Source of the DNA: Streptomyces sp. BHT-5-2
Lineage (GTDB): Bacteria > Actinomycetota > Actinomycetes > Streptomycetales > Streptomycetaceae
Assembly: GCF_019774615.1 (NCBI RefSeq)
Contig: NZ_CP081497.1
Coordinates: 2,232,001-2,296,000 of the forward strand
DNA length: 64,000 nucleotides
Direction: 5' to 3'
This document shows positions 1 to 9,470 of the stretch, piece by piece (position 1 is the first letter of the stretch; each line of letters starts with the position of its first letter). The notes beneath the pieces were generated by a model, which made no database searches, was not told the DNA's origin, and was given only the letters and a program-made list of their open reading frames with translations. The translations under genes and the position numbers were made by a program.

Positions 1-851
1 GCGCTGAGCCCCTTGACGTTCGCGGGCTGGGCGACGGTGCCGGCGGGCAGGGTGGGGAAGGCGATCGGTGTGCCGTCGTGGAAGGTGGCGAGCCAGTCCT
101 TGGTGACCTGCTGGGGCTGCCGGCTGCCCACCAGGGCACGCAGTAGCAGTTCGGTGTCACTGCCGCCGTCGATGAGGTACTTGGTGCCCTTCGGATCGAT
201 CAGATAGCGGGGCCCACCGGATTCTCCGGATTCGCCGGAGCCCTTGGACTCTTGGACGTAGAGGGCCTGGCCTCCGTGGAGCCGGCCTGGTCCCTCCACC
301 TTGTCCGCGTCGCGGTCGGCGAAGAGGAAGGTGGCCTTCTGTACGGACCTGCCGTTGTTGCCGGGTTGTTCGCAGACCGCCCATCGCTTGCTCTTCGCCG
401 CGTCGGCGGCCTCCGGGAGGCGGTCGGGGGCGTAGGGGATGCCCAGGGTCGGGCCGTGCTGGAGTTTTCCGTTGTCCAGCTCGCTCTCGTCGACCTTGAG
501 GACGTCGGACCGGTCGGGTTTGACGAGCAGTCGGGCGGAGGCCATGTTCAGGACGGGATGCAGCTGCCTCTTGCCGCCCGTCTCCATGACCACGTACAAG
601 GTGGCGGATTTGCTGCCCAGGATGACGTGCGCGCCCGGGGTGTCCCAGCCCTTGGGGGCCTTGGGGCGGAACATGCCCCAGGCGCCGAATCCGGCCAGGA
701 CCAGGGCGGCGACGACCAGGCCGGGCAGCACCGCGCGCAGCGGGTTCGGGGCGCCCTCGTCGGTACGGTCAGGGGAGGGCTGCAGGAACGCGGCCACCAG
801 CCGTTTCTTGGCGAAGGTGTAGCCGTTGAGCTCGTCCCGCCGTGATGCCAT
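1..851 (-). CDS. eccB: Type VII secretion protein EccB (5' part; gene runs off the left edge)
   Basis: EccB is a membrane-anchored core subunit of the ESX/type VII secretion machine. Reading the minus strand from the ATG at 849-851, the product begins MASRRDELNGYTFAKKRLV, the typical EccB N-terminus. A proline-rich stretch is followed by one hydrophobic segment (about residues 40-63, LPGLVVAALVLAGFGAWGMF) and then the extracytoplasmic domain. About 283 residues are visible and the C-terminus lies beyond position 1. It sits just downstream of eccD on the same strand (116 bp apart) and is divergent from eccC, so the three form one secretion locus. The call rests on the N-terminus, the single membrane segment and the neighbours. 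Confidence 0.88.
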   Translation of the reverse strand, partial: MASRRDELNGYTFAKKRLVAAFLQPSPDRTDEGAPNPLRAVLPGLVVAALVLAGFGAWGMFRPKAPKGWDTPGAHVILGSKSATLYVVMETGGKRQLHPVLNMASARLLVKPDRSDVLKVDESELDNGKLQHGPTLGIPYAPDRLPEAADAAKSKRWAVCEQPGNNGRSVQKATFLFADRDADKVEGPGRLHGGQALYVQESKGSGESGESGGPRYLIDPKGTKYLIDGGSDTELLLRALVGSRQPQQVTKDWLATFHDGTPIAFPTLPAGTVAQPANVKGLS

Positions 852-967
852 GACGCTGCGCTTCCCCCTGCTCCCTCTACGGCCGTTTCTGAAGTCGTCC
901 GGTAGCCGTCCGGTCCTGCTTGTTCCCGGGCCCCGAAGCCCTCTATTTCCTCAACCGCTGGTCTTCT

Positions 968-2455
968 TCAACCGCTCGTCATACTCCGCGCCAGGCTGTA
1001 CAGGTCCAGGACCGCCAGACACAGCGGCATCAGGGACAGCAGCAGGAATCCATCGGCGAGATCGAGCACCCGGCCCCAGAACGGCGTCAGCCCCTTCTTC
1101 GGCACCGTCAGCGCAACCGTCGTCACCAGCGCCACCGCGCCGATCACCACCAGCGCCAGCCACAGCGTACGCAGATCCAGTGGAGTGCGGTCGCCTGCAA
1201 GGAAGTCGTTCAGCATCCCGGTGGGCGGGTTGAAGGCGACGCCCAGCGTGAGGAGGGAGAGTGCGGCCAGGCCGGCGACGACCGCGCAGGCGACCTGGAC
1301 GGTGTAGCGGAAGAGCCGGGCACGCAGCAGCGTCGCCAGGCCGGTGGCGAGGGCGAGGAGCTGCGCCCATGCGGAGTGGGTGAAGCCGAGGACGCCCGAA
1401 GCGCCGATGAGGACGGTGCAACAGCCGCCGAGGAGCCCCAGCAGCAGCTCATGCCCGCGGCGGGCCTGGGCGGCGATGCGCTCCTGGTCGACGGGTTCCA
1501 GGCCGACGGGCTCCTCAGCACCCCTTAGTTCCGCCCCCGCCCCGGCCTCCCGCTCTTCGCTCAGGCTGCGCGGAGTGGCGTATCCGATGGGCAGCCGGGC
1601 CAGGCGCGTGGCCAGCCCTGGCAGAAAGGCCATGACACCGATGACGACGGGTGCGCAGACGGCTGCGGCCTGGGCGGCCGTCGCCTCGCTGACGATGGCG
1701 AGGAAGGCGGCCAGGGTGGCGACGGCCGCGGCGAACGTGGCAGCGATGAACGGCGCATCACCGGATGGCGACAGCGCAACCAGGGCAACGGAGACGACCA
1801 GCATGGCGACACAGCCCAGCAGGAACTGCAGCCGCCCGGACCCGTGACCGGCATCCGGACCGACGATCCCCGAACCCGCGCACAGCACCACTGGGAGCGC
1901 GCCCAGCCCCAGTGCGACGGCGGACGGCTGGTCCCCGTAGACCCGGGCCCGGACCCCCGCGAACGCGGCCAACAGCACACCGGCCGTGCCGGCGATCACA
2001 CCCGGCAGGCTGTGCATGTCGTGCCGTACCGGGTCGGCGAACCACAGCACCAGGGCGAGGAGAGTGAGCAGTACCCCGACCCCGACCAGGCCCGTCCCGC
2101 GCAGCAGGTCGTCGTTCCACAGGCGGCGGTCGCGGGTGACGGCGGCGGCCACCGCGTCCGAGACATCGTCGAAGACCGCCGGTGGGAGCGACTGCGAGAA
2201 GGGGCGCAGGTGCAGCATCTCGCCATCGAGGACACGCTGGTCGGCGAGGGTGCGTGCGCTGTCGAGCGCGCTGCCGTCGGCACGGAAGAGGTAGTAGCCG
2301 GTCGGTGCGCCCGGGGGCTGTCGCTGGCCGGTCAGGCGCAGGATCTCCGGGTAGATGTCGGAGACCGGGATGTTCTCGGGCAGTGCCACGTCGATACGGC
2401 TGTCGGGGGCGACCACTGCAACCCTGCGGAAGCCGGTCCCCGTACTCATGCTCAC
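968..2455 (-). CDS. eccD: Type VII secretion integral membrane protein EccD
   Basis: EccD forms the membrane channel part of the type VII secretion complex. The 495-residue product has an N-terminal ubiquitin-like (YukD) domain over about residues 1-95, containing RRVAVVAPDSRIDVALPENI, followed by many hydrophobic segments from about residue 130 to the end; the family has about eleven. The last segment reads LADGFLLLSLMPLCLAVLDL. The start at 2455 is an ATG two codons upstream of a second in-frame ATG (2449); either is possible. Length and layout match full-length EccD. It is transcribed away from eccC across about 280 bp and probably with eccB. Confidence 0.92.
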   Translation of the reverse strand: MSMSTGTGFRRVAVVAPDSRIDVALPENIPVSDIYPEILRLTGQRQPPGAPTGYYLFRADGSALDSARTLADQRVLDGEMLHLRPFSQSLPPAVFDDVSDAVAAAVTRDRRLWNDDLLRGTGLVGVGVLLTLLALVLWFADPVRHDMHSLPGVIAGTAGVLLAAFAGVRARVYGDQPSAVALGLGALPVVLCAGSGIVGPDAGHGSGRLQFLLGCVAMLVVSVALVALSPSGDAPFIAATFAAAVATLAAFLAIVSEATAAQAAAVCAPVVIGVMAFLPGLATRLARLPIGYATPRSLSEEREAGAGAELRGAEEPVGLEPVDQERIAAQARRGHELLLGLLGGCCTVLIGASGVLGFTHSAWAQLLALATGLATLLRARLFRYTVQVACAVVAGLAALSLLTLGVAFNPPTGMLNDFLAGDRTPLDLRTLWLALVVIGAVALVTTVALTVPKKGLTPFWGRVLDLADGFLLLSLMPLCLAVLDLYSLARSMTSG

Positions 2456-2732
2456 CGTGTTCAGCTCTGCCCCCTGCTCACCTGGTCATCCGGCCACTTG
2501 GTCATCCGGCCGCCCGGTCCTCGTTCATCGCCGCGGCGCTGCGTACGCGGCCCTGCCGGGGCGCCATCGTGCCACCACACCGTGGTGACCACCGCAGCTT
2601 TGCGTCACCGCACCGCGAGGCCCATCCCCACTCGTCACATTAGTCGGCAGTAGGATCGCCTGACGCGGGGGGCGCCGTCGCCAGGGGGCGATCGGGACGG
2701 AACTTCCCTCCGTCTCGAGGGATTGATGCTCG

Positions 2733-5700
2733 GTGAGCCAGATCGTCGTCAAGCGCCCACCGCGGGCGCTTCCGCCCGGCCCCGCCACGGACGAGCTGCA
2801 CCTGCAAGCCCCGCCGGAGCTGCCGCGCGGCCAGCACGAGGGCGTGCTGATGCAGCTCCTGCCGATGCTCGGCATGGGCTCGTCGGTGGTCTTCTTCTTC
2901 ATGCCGGGCATGCCGTCTTTCATGCGCATCATGGGCGCGCTGATGCTCGTCTCGACGATCGGCATGGTCATCGCCCAGATCGTCCGCTACCGCCGAGGCA
3001 CTCAGGGCGAGATGGCGCAGAGCCGCCGGGACTACCTCAAATACCTGGCGCAGACCCGCCGCCGCATCCGCCGCACCGCCACCACCCAACGCAACGCCCA
3101 GCACTACCTCCACCCCGCCCCCGACCAGCTGTGGTCCATCGTCGCCGAGGGCAGCCGAGTCTGGGAACGCCGCATCGGCGACGCCGACTTCGGACAGGCC
3201 CGCATCGGCCTGGGCACCCAACAACTGGCCACCCCGCTCGTCGCCCCCGACACCGCCCCCATCGACGAACTCGAACCCCTCACCGCCGGCATCATGCAGC
3301 GCTTCCTCGCCACCCACGGCTCACTGCACAACATGCCGATCGCACTCTCCCTGCGCGCCTTCTACCACCTCACCATCTCCGGCGACCCGGCCTGCGCCCA
3401 AGGCACGGCCCGCTCCCTGATCGGCCAACTCGCCACCCTCCACTCACCCGCCGACCTCCTTCTCGCCGTGGTGGCAGCCCCCGGCGCCATCGACCGGTGG
3501 GAGTGGACGAAGTGGCTGCCGCACGCCCAACTGCCCACCTCAGCTGACGGCGCCGGCACCCGGCGCCTGTTCACCGACCACCTCACCGAACTCGAAACCC
3601 TCCTGGCCGGCCACCTCACCGACCGCCCCCGCTTCAGCAAGGACGCTCCACCCCTCCTCGACCGGCCCCACCTCGTCATCGTCCTGGACGGCGGCATGGT
3701 CCCTGCGGACTCCGCCTTCGCCGCCCCCGAGGGGCTCCAGGGCGTCACCGTCATCGAGGTCATCTCCGGCGAACTCGACGAACCCCGCGGCGGCCTGTCG
3801 GTAACATCCCACCCCACCCGCCTGCGCCTGGAGTCCGCCGTCTCCGCCTACGACGGCACCCCCGACCTGCTCTCCCTGGAACGCGCCGACACCCTCGCCC
3901 GTCAACTCGCACCCCTCTACGTGGACGGCACCGACGAGGACGAACCGCTCCTGGCCAACCTGGACTTCACCGACCTCCTCGACCTCGGCGACCCCGCCCA
4001 GGTGGACACCGCCCACACCTGGCGCCCCCGCTCCCAACCCGAACGCCTACGCGTCCCGATCGGCATCGACGAATCCGGCCAGCCCGTCATGCTCGACCTC
4101 AAGGAGGCCGCCCAGAACGGCATGGGCCCTCACGGTCTGTGCGTCGGCGCCACCGGCTCCGGCAAATCAGAACTCCTGCGCACCCTCGTCCTGGGCCTCT
4201 CGGTCACCCACTCCTCCGAAACCCTCAACTTCATCCTCGCCGACTTCAAGGGCGGCGCCACCTTCGCCGGCATGTCCGCCCTCCCGCACGTCGCCGCCGT
4301 CATCACCAACCTCGCCGACGACCTCTCCCTCGTCGACCGCATGGGCGACTCCATTCGCGGCGAACTCCAGCGCCGCCAGGAACTCCTCCGCCAGGCTGGC
4401 AACTTCGCAGGCATCCACGACTACGAAAAGGCCCGCGCCGCCGGCCACCCCCTCGACCCGCTGCCCTCCCTCGTCCTGGTCATCGACGAGTTCAGCGAAC
4501 TGCTCACCGCCAAGCCCGACTTCATCGAGATGTTCATCCAGATCGGCCGCATCGGCCGATCCCTCGGCGTCCACCTCCTCCTCGCCTCCCAACGCCTGGA
4601 AGAAGGCCGCCTGCGCGGCCTGGACACCTACCTCTCCTACCGGATCGGCCTGCGCACCTTCTCCGCCGCCGAATCCCGCGTCGCCCTCGGCGTCCCCGAC
4701 GCCTACCACCTCCCCTCCGTCCCCGGCTCCGGCTACCTCAAGCACGGCACGGACGAGATGACCCGCTTCAAGGCCGCCTACGTCTCGGGCCCCCACCGCT
4801 CGGCGAGCAGCCGCACGGACCACGACGCACTTCCCATCCGGCAGCGCGCCGCCCTCTTCACCGCCACACCCGTCCCCGTCACCGTCCCGGTCGCCAGCAC
4901 CACCCCGACCGCGCAGCCCACCCCCGAGGCCGTCACGTGGACCGAAGACGCTCTGGGCGACACGGCCGCCCTGTCCGACACCGTCCTGGACGTCATCGTC
5001 CGCCGCCTCGACGGCCAGGGACCACCCGCCCACCGCGTCTGGCTCCCACCCCTGGACACCGCCCCCACCCTCGACCAACTCCTCCCGGCCCTGACCACCA
5101 CCCCCGACCGCGGCCTGCACGCCACCGACTACCTCTCCACCGGCCGCCCCCTCACCGTCCCCTTCGGCCTCGTCGACAAGCCCTTCGAACAACGCCGAGA
5201 CACCCTCCACCACGACTTCTCCGGCGCCACCGGCCACCTCCTCATCGTCGGCGGCCCCCAATCCGGCAAATCCACCCTCCTACGCACCCTCATCAGCGCC
5301 TTCGCCCTCACCCACACACCCCACGAAGCCCAGTTCTACGGCCTCGACTTCGGCGGCGGCTCACTCAGCTCCACCGCCGACCTCCCACACGTCGGCTCCA
5401 TCGCCTCCCGCCTGGACCCCGAACGCATCCGCCGCACCGTCGCCGAGGTCGCCGGCATCCTCGCCCGCCGCGAGGAGTACTTCCGCACCCACAACATCGA
5501 CACCATCGCCACCTACCGCCGACGCCGCGCCGAAGGCCACCTCCCCGACCAGCCATGGGGCGACGTCTTCCTCGTCATCGACGGCTGGGGCCCCTTCAAG
5601 GACGAATACGAACTGCTGGAGCCGATCGTCACCGACCTCGCCTCCCGCGGCCTCGGCTTCGGCATCCACGTCATCCTCACCGCCTCACGCCACCTCGAAG

Positions 5701-6716
5701 TCCGCGCAGCACTCAAGGACCAAATCCTCGGCCGCCTGGAACTCCGCCTTACCGACCCCATGGACTCCGAGTTCGACCGCAAAACCGCCGCCAACGTCCC
5801 ACCCGGCGTCCCCGGCCGCGGCCAAACCCCCAACAAACTCCACTTCATGACCGCCCTCCCTCACATCGGGAAGCCGGGTGCCGCTACCGAACTCGCCGAC
5901 TCTGCTGCAGAGTTCGTCCGTAACATCGCGGAGCACTGGCCTGGGCCCTCCGCCCCCGCGGTCCGCCTCCTCCCCCTCACCGTCCCCGCCACCCACCTCC
6001 CCAAGGGATCGGACTTCCCCCACCGCGGCATCGCCCTCGGCCTCGACGAAACCAACCTCGAACCCGTCTACGCCGACTTCGAAACCGACCCCTTCCTCCT
6101 CGTCTTCGGCGAAAGCGAATCCGGCAAGACCGCCACCCTCCGCCACCTCGCCCACAAAATCGCCGAACGCTACACCCCCGACGAAGCCAAAATCGTCGTC
6201 GGCGACTACCGTCGCACCCTCCTCGACGCCATCCCCACCACCCACCTCCTCGAATACGCCCCCACTGACGACTCCCTCAACGTCCACATGAACGCCCTCG
6301 CTGGCCTCATGGAACGCCGCCGCCCCACCCCCGACGTCACCCCCCAACAACTCCGTGACCGCAGCTGGTGGACCGGCCCCCGCTTCTTCGTCCTCCTCGA
6401 CGACTACGACCTCATCGCCACCAGCACCAACAACCCCCTAGCAACCCTCACCGACAAACTCCCCTACGCCCGCGACACCGGCATCCACTTCATCCTCACC
6501 CGCACCACCGCCGGCATCTCCCGCGCCCTCTACGAACCCACCCTCCAACGCCTCACCGAACTCGGCGCCCAAGCCCTCATCCTGTCCGGCGACCCCAATG
6601 ACGGCGACATCCTCGCCAACGTCCGCCCCCGCCCCCTGCCGCCAGGCCGGGCCCACTACATCACCCGCAAGCGCGGCACATCCCTGATCCAACTCGGCTG
6701 GCACCCCGACCAGTAG
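2733..6716 (+). CDS. eccC: Type VII secretion FtsK/SpoIIIE-type ATPase EccC (fused Ca+Cb)
   Basis: EccC is the motor ATPase that recognises and drives ESX substrates through the membrane complex. The 1327-residue product has two hydrophobic stretches near residues 45-95 and three P-loop ATPase modules: GATGSGKS at 472-479, GGPQSGKST near 840 and GESESGKTA near 1126. The first module has a matching Walker B (LVLVIDEFSELL near residue 580). A single three-ATPase chain is the usual actinomycete fused form, as opposed to the split EccCa/EccCb of mycobacteria. The start is the GTG at 2733, giving MSQIVVKRPPRALPPGP, a normal EccC N-terminus. It is divergent from eccD. No WXG100 (EsxA/B) pair is visible here. 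Confidence 0.95.
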   Translation: MSQIVVKRPPRALPPGPATDELHLQAPPELPRGQHEGVLMQLLPMLGMGSSVVFFFMPGMPSFMRIMGALMLVSTIGMVIAQIVRYRRGTQGEMAQSRRDYLKYLAQTRRRIRRTATTQRNAQHYLHPAPDQLWSIVAEGSRVWERRIGDADFGQARIGLGTQQLATPLVAPDTAPIDELEPLTAGIMQRFLATHGSLHNMPIALSLRAFYHLTISGDPACAQGTARSLIGQLATLHSPADLLLAVVAAPGAIDRWEWTKWLPHAQLPTSADGAGTRRLFTDHLTELETLLAGHLTDRPRFSKDAPPLLDRPHLVIVLDGGMVPADSAFAAPEGLQGVTVIEVISGELDEPRGGLSVTSHPTRLRLESAVSAYDGTPDLLSLERADTLARQLAPLYVDGTDEDEPLLANLDFTDLLDLGDPAQVDTAHTWRPRSQPERLRVPIGIDESGQPVMLDLKEAAQNGMGPHGLCVGATGSGKSELLRTLVLGLSVTHSSETLNFILADFKGGATFAGMSALPHVAAVITNLADDLSLVDRMGDSIRGELQRRQELLRQAGNFAGIHDYEKARAAGHPLDPLPSLVLVIDEFSELLTAKPDFIEMFIQIGRIGRSLGVHLLLASQRLEEGRLRGLDTYLSYRIGLRTFSAAESRVALGVPDAYHLPSVPGSGYLKHGTDEMTRFKAAYVSGPHRSASSRTDHDALPIRQRAALFTATPVPVTVPVASTTPTAQPTPEAVTWTEDALGDTAALSDTVLDVIVRRLDGQGPPAHRVWLPPLDTAPTLDQLLPALTTTPDRGLHATDYLSTGRPLTVPFGLVDKPFEQRRDTLHHDFSGATGHLLIVGGPQSGKSTLLRTLISAFALTHTPHEAQFYGLDFGGGSLSSTADLPHVGSIASRLDPERIRRTVAEVAGILARREEYFRTHNIDTIATYRRRRAEGHLPDQPWGDVFLVIDGWGPFKDEYELLEPIVTDLASRGLGFGIHVILTASRHLEVRAALKDQILGRLELRLTDPMDSEFDRKTAANVPPGVPGRGQTPNKLHFMTALPHIGKPGAATELADSAAEFVRNIAEHWPGPSAPAVRLLPLTVPATHLPKGSDFPHRGIALGLDETNLEPVYADFETDPFLLVFGESESGKTATLRHLAHKIAERYTPDEAKIVVGDYRRTLLDAIPTTHLLEYAPTDDSLNVHMNALAGLMERRRPTPDVTPQQLRDRSWWTGPRFFVLLDDYDLIATSTNNPLATLTDKLPYARDTGIHFILTRTTAGISRALYEPTLQRLTELGAQALILSGDPNDGDILANVRPRPLPPGRAHYITRKRGTSLIQLGWHPDQ

Positions 6717-6949
6717 CCCGCCCACGCGCACAGGCCCGGCTGCGGAATCCGTGTGGAGCGGCACCGCATGCTGTACGCAAGCGTGCCCCGTGCTTCGGCC
6801 TTTGGCGGTTCCACGCGCTGTCGATCGCCTGTACCCCTGCCACCTTGAGGGCGAATGTACGTGGCATCCAGTATCCCCGTGGTCGAGGCAACCACCTTGC
6901 TCCATATGGTCCTTGACAGCGCAAAGCCGTGACCGTGAGGCTGAGTCGG

Positions 6950-7855
6950 ATGGACGCAGTCGTGAACAACGAGGGGTTAACGGAAGCGAGCGCAGCACGA
7001 GCGCTGGCATCGGCATGCAGTCAAGTGGGGCTGGGGTCTCAGTCTGCCGATCTGCTGCGACTGGGCGAGAACGCGATTTACGCGCTGCCGTCCGAGAGCA
7101 TCGCTGTCCGCGTGGCCCGCGCCGACACCGAGGACATCAAGCGGAGAGTTGCCAAAGAGCTGGCAGTCTCCCGCTGGCTGACCTCCCAGGGCTTCCCGGC
7201 TGTCCGCCCCCTCGATGAACTACCGCAACCGGTCCAGGCGGACGGCAGGCTCGTTACGTTCTGGGAGTACGTGCCCCCGAGCCACGTCGAACCCAACCTG
7301 ACGGATCTCGCAAAGCTCCTGCGTGACCTCCACGCATTGCCCCGCCCCGACTTCCCTCTCCCTGTCCTCGACCCCTTTCCCATCATGCGGCGCCGTCTCG
7401 CGCTTACCCATGGCGTCGAACGACAGGATGTCGAGTTCCTCACCGAAGCGTGCGACCGCAGTGAAGCGGCCTTCCGCAGCATCATGTCCGATGACGCCGG
7501 AGAGCTGATCCACGGAGACGCTCACCGGGGAAATCTGCTGGCCCGCGACGGTCAGGTGCTCCTCATCGACTACGAAGCCGTCGCGATCGGCCCCCGCGCC
7601 TGGGACCTCATCCCGACCGCCACCGCCGTCGACAGGTTCGGCCTGCCACCCACCGACTACGCGACCTTCTGCCGAACCTACGGCCGGGACGTCGCCGACT
7701 GGCACGGATACCAGGCACTTCGCACCGTGCGGGAGCTGGGCATGACCACATGGCTGATGCAGAACGCCCATTCCGAACCAGCAGCGACAGAATTCGCCCT
7801 CCGCATCGACTCTCTACGGAAGGAAGACCGTGAGCGGCGCTGGCACGCTCTCTGA
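6950..7855 (+). CDS. Aminoglycoside-phosphotransferase-family kinase-like protein
   Basis: The product of about 301 residues has the Brenner motif HGDAHRGNLL (catalytic Asp, Mg-binding Asn) and the downstream metal-binding segment IDYEAVAIGPRAWDL, which define the APH/choline-kinase fold. Family members phosphorylate small molecules such as aminoglycosides, macrolides or choline; the substrate cannot be read here. GTG starts at 6929 and 6935 are in frame, but the ATG at 6950 gives MDAVVNNEGLTEAS, and a TTGACA hexamer at 6913-6918 would suit a short or leaderless transcript. The 3' end overlaps the next gene by 26 bp, so the two are probably translated together. Nothing ties it to resistance beyond the family. 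Confidence 0.8.
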   Translation: MDAVVNNEGLTEASAARALASACSQVGLGSQSADLLRLGENAIYALPSESIAVRVARADTEDIKRRVAKELAVSRWLTSQGFPAVRPLDELPQPVQADGRLVTFWEYVPPSHVEPNLTDLAKLLRDLHALPRPDFPLPVLDPFPIMRRRLALTHGVERQDVEFLTEACDRSEAAFRSIMSDDAGELIHGDAHRGNLLARDGQVLLIDYEAVAIGPRAWDLIPTATAVDRFGLPPTDYATFCRTYGRDVADWHGYQALRTVRELGMTTWLMQNAHSEPAATEFALRIDSLRKEDRERRWHAL

Positions 7856-9314
7856 CGGGCAGAACCCGTTACCTTTCGACCCCTACGCGTCCAGAGAAAC
7901 CCTCCGCCTGACGACCGTCTACGCGACCCCCTGGACCTACGACCCAACCACGGTGGACCAGGCCGCCGCTCGCCCAGGAGACGTCCTTAACCTGGGGCGG
8001 CTGTCGAGGTACTACAACACCTCCGACCAGCAACTGCCTCGGGTCCTCAGACATGAAGCGATCGACTGCTCCGGCCTTACCTGCCAGCGCTGGCGCGCCG
8101 GCGAACCGGTCTCAGCACAGCTGTGGCACTTCCTTGTCCCTTCAGGCCAGGTCGTGGTCGCCCTGACCATGGACGTCCCTGGGACTCTCATCGAGGCCAT
8201 CCCACTGTTGGAGGACCTCTACTACGCCAGCATCACCTGTGCAGGACTGCCGCTTGAGCAGCTCGCCGCAGACCGGATCGGCTGCGGCCCCAACGGGGAC
8301 GAGACGGTTCCAGGATTCCTCCCCGAACGGCACCAACTGGTCTTCCGCAGCGTCGACACACCGGAGCAGGCCCCGGACGGCGACACCGTCCAACGTGTCA
8401 TCTACCGCACCGACCTGCCCTACCGCCCCGAACACAGCTCCATCCGCTACCCCGCAGAACTCAACCGCCGCCCCACCACCATCGGCGCCCTCGGCCCCTA
8501 CGTCAGCCTCCTCTGCGGCCACCAGGACTACATCGAGAACTGCATCCTGCTCTCCGCCGTGCAAGCCGTCGCCTCCGCAGCCCGACTCCGCGAGATCCGC
8601 GCCGTCGCCTACACCTACGTACACCGATTCCGACACCGCGCAACAGGCCAGGGCGATGCACACGACCGACGCACCACACTGGAAGACATCTCCGACGGGC
8701 TGAGCCAACTCGAAGTCGAACTCAGCTACAGCGTCGAGGCCGGCGCAGAAATCGGCATGCTCGTCCCCGCCCTACGCGTCGAGAGCTTCCACCAGGAACT
8801 GTTCGCCGCCATAGGAGTCACCGAACGCGCAGCCACCATCGGACAGATGCTTAACCGCCTGGGCAACGCCATCGCCGCAGAACTCACCTCGGTCGAAAGC
8901 ATGGAACAACGCGCCGCCGACCGCCGCCGCGTCCGCACCGTCGTCGCCGTCACCTTCGTCACCACCGTCAGCGGAACCCTCGGCCTGCTCTTCGGCTTCT
9001 TCGGCATCAACGCCAGCCAAGTCGACCAAAACCGCTCCATGTTCGACGACCACTACACCCCCATCTACGCGCTGATCGCCACCATCCTCCTCTGCGCCCT
9101 GGCAATCTTCGCCAGCATGCGCCTTCAGGAACGCTGGGAAGAACGCCGCGACCGCAGCAGAACCCGCACCTGGGAAAGCACCCACCGCCTCCTGGCCCGC
9201 GAAGCCGGCGCCGTCATCCTCGACCCCACACCACCACCCCTTCCGCCCCAGCACCTCCCTGGCTCCCGCCGACCGGAGAGCAGAACCCAGCCCTCACGCA
9301 TCACGCCCCGCTGA
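7830..9314 (+). CDS. CorA-like two-helix membrane protein
   Basis: This 494-residue protein has a long soluble N-terminal part and two hydrophobic helices near the C-terminus: VVAVTFVTTVSGTLGLLFGF, then YALIATILLCALAIFASM. The loop after the first helix is GFFGIN, where CorA magnesium channels have the GMN signature, and a charged tail follows. The layout (big cytoplasmic domain, two C-terminal helices, short loop) is that of the CorA superfamily, but the selectivity motif is altered, so magnesium transport is not assured. It overlaps the kinase-like gene upstream by 26 bp. Confidence 0.6.
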   Translation: MSGAGTLSDGQNPLPFDPYASRETLRLTTVYATPWTYDPTTVDQAAARPGDVLNLGRLSRYYNTSDQQLPRVLRHEAIDCSGLTCQRWRAGEPVSAQLWHFLVPSGQVVVALTMDVPGTLIEAIPLLEDLYYASITCAGLPLEQLAADRIGCGPNGDETVPGFLPERHQLVFRSVDTPEQAPDGDTVQRVIYRTDLPYRPEHSSIRYPAELNRRPTTIGALGPYVSLLCGHQDYIENCILLSAVQAVASAARLREIRAVAYTYVHRFRHRATGQGDAHDRRTTLEDISDGLSQLEVELSYSVEAGAEIGMLVPALRVESFHQELFAAIGVTERAATIGQMLNRLGNAIAAELTSVESMEQRAADRRRVRTVVAVTFVTTVSGTLGLLFGFFGINASQVDQNRSMFDDHYTPIYALIATILLCALAIFASMRLQERWEERRDRSRTRTWESTHRLLAREAGAVILDPTPPPLPPQHLPGSRRPESRTQPSRITPR

Positions 9315-9399
9315 CGCACCCGTCGATCACGCGGTCCGGTACCGCGCAAGCCGAACGACGAAGCCCTCAGCCAGTTGCGCCTGCCCAGGGCTCCTGAAG

Positions 9400-9470
9400 C
9401 CTTTTAGACAGTTTTGTATTGTCGAGGTAGATTTTCCGCTTTGCCGCGATAACGACCTGGATGAGAAGCA
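9400..9470 (+). promoter_or_regulatory. AT-rich promoter region upstream of the ketosynthase gene
   Basis: Positions 9402-9440 are strikingly AT-rich for this genome (TTTTAGACAG followed by TTTTGTATTGTC). They contain an interrupted dyad GACA-N9-TGTC, which could be a repressor half-site pair. It lies 30-60 bp upstream of the GTG at 9471. No confident -35/-10 pair can be fixed by eye. Confidence 0.3.

Noticed and set aside
4139..5923. 594-codon plus-strand frame
   Set aside because: Out-of-frame shadow of eccC; arginine/proline-rich nonsense composition.
6720..6928. Possible transposase scrap on the minus strand (LDATYIRPQGG)
   Set aside because: Too short and too vague to assign to any IS family.
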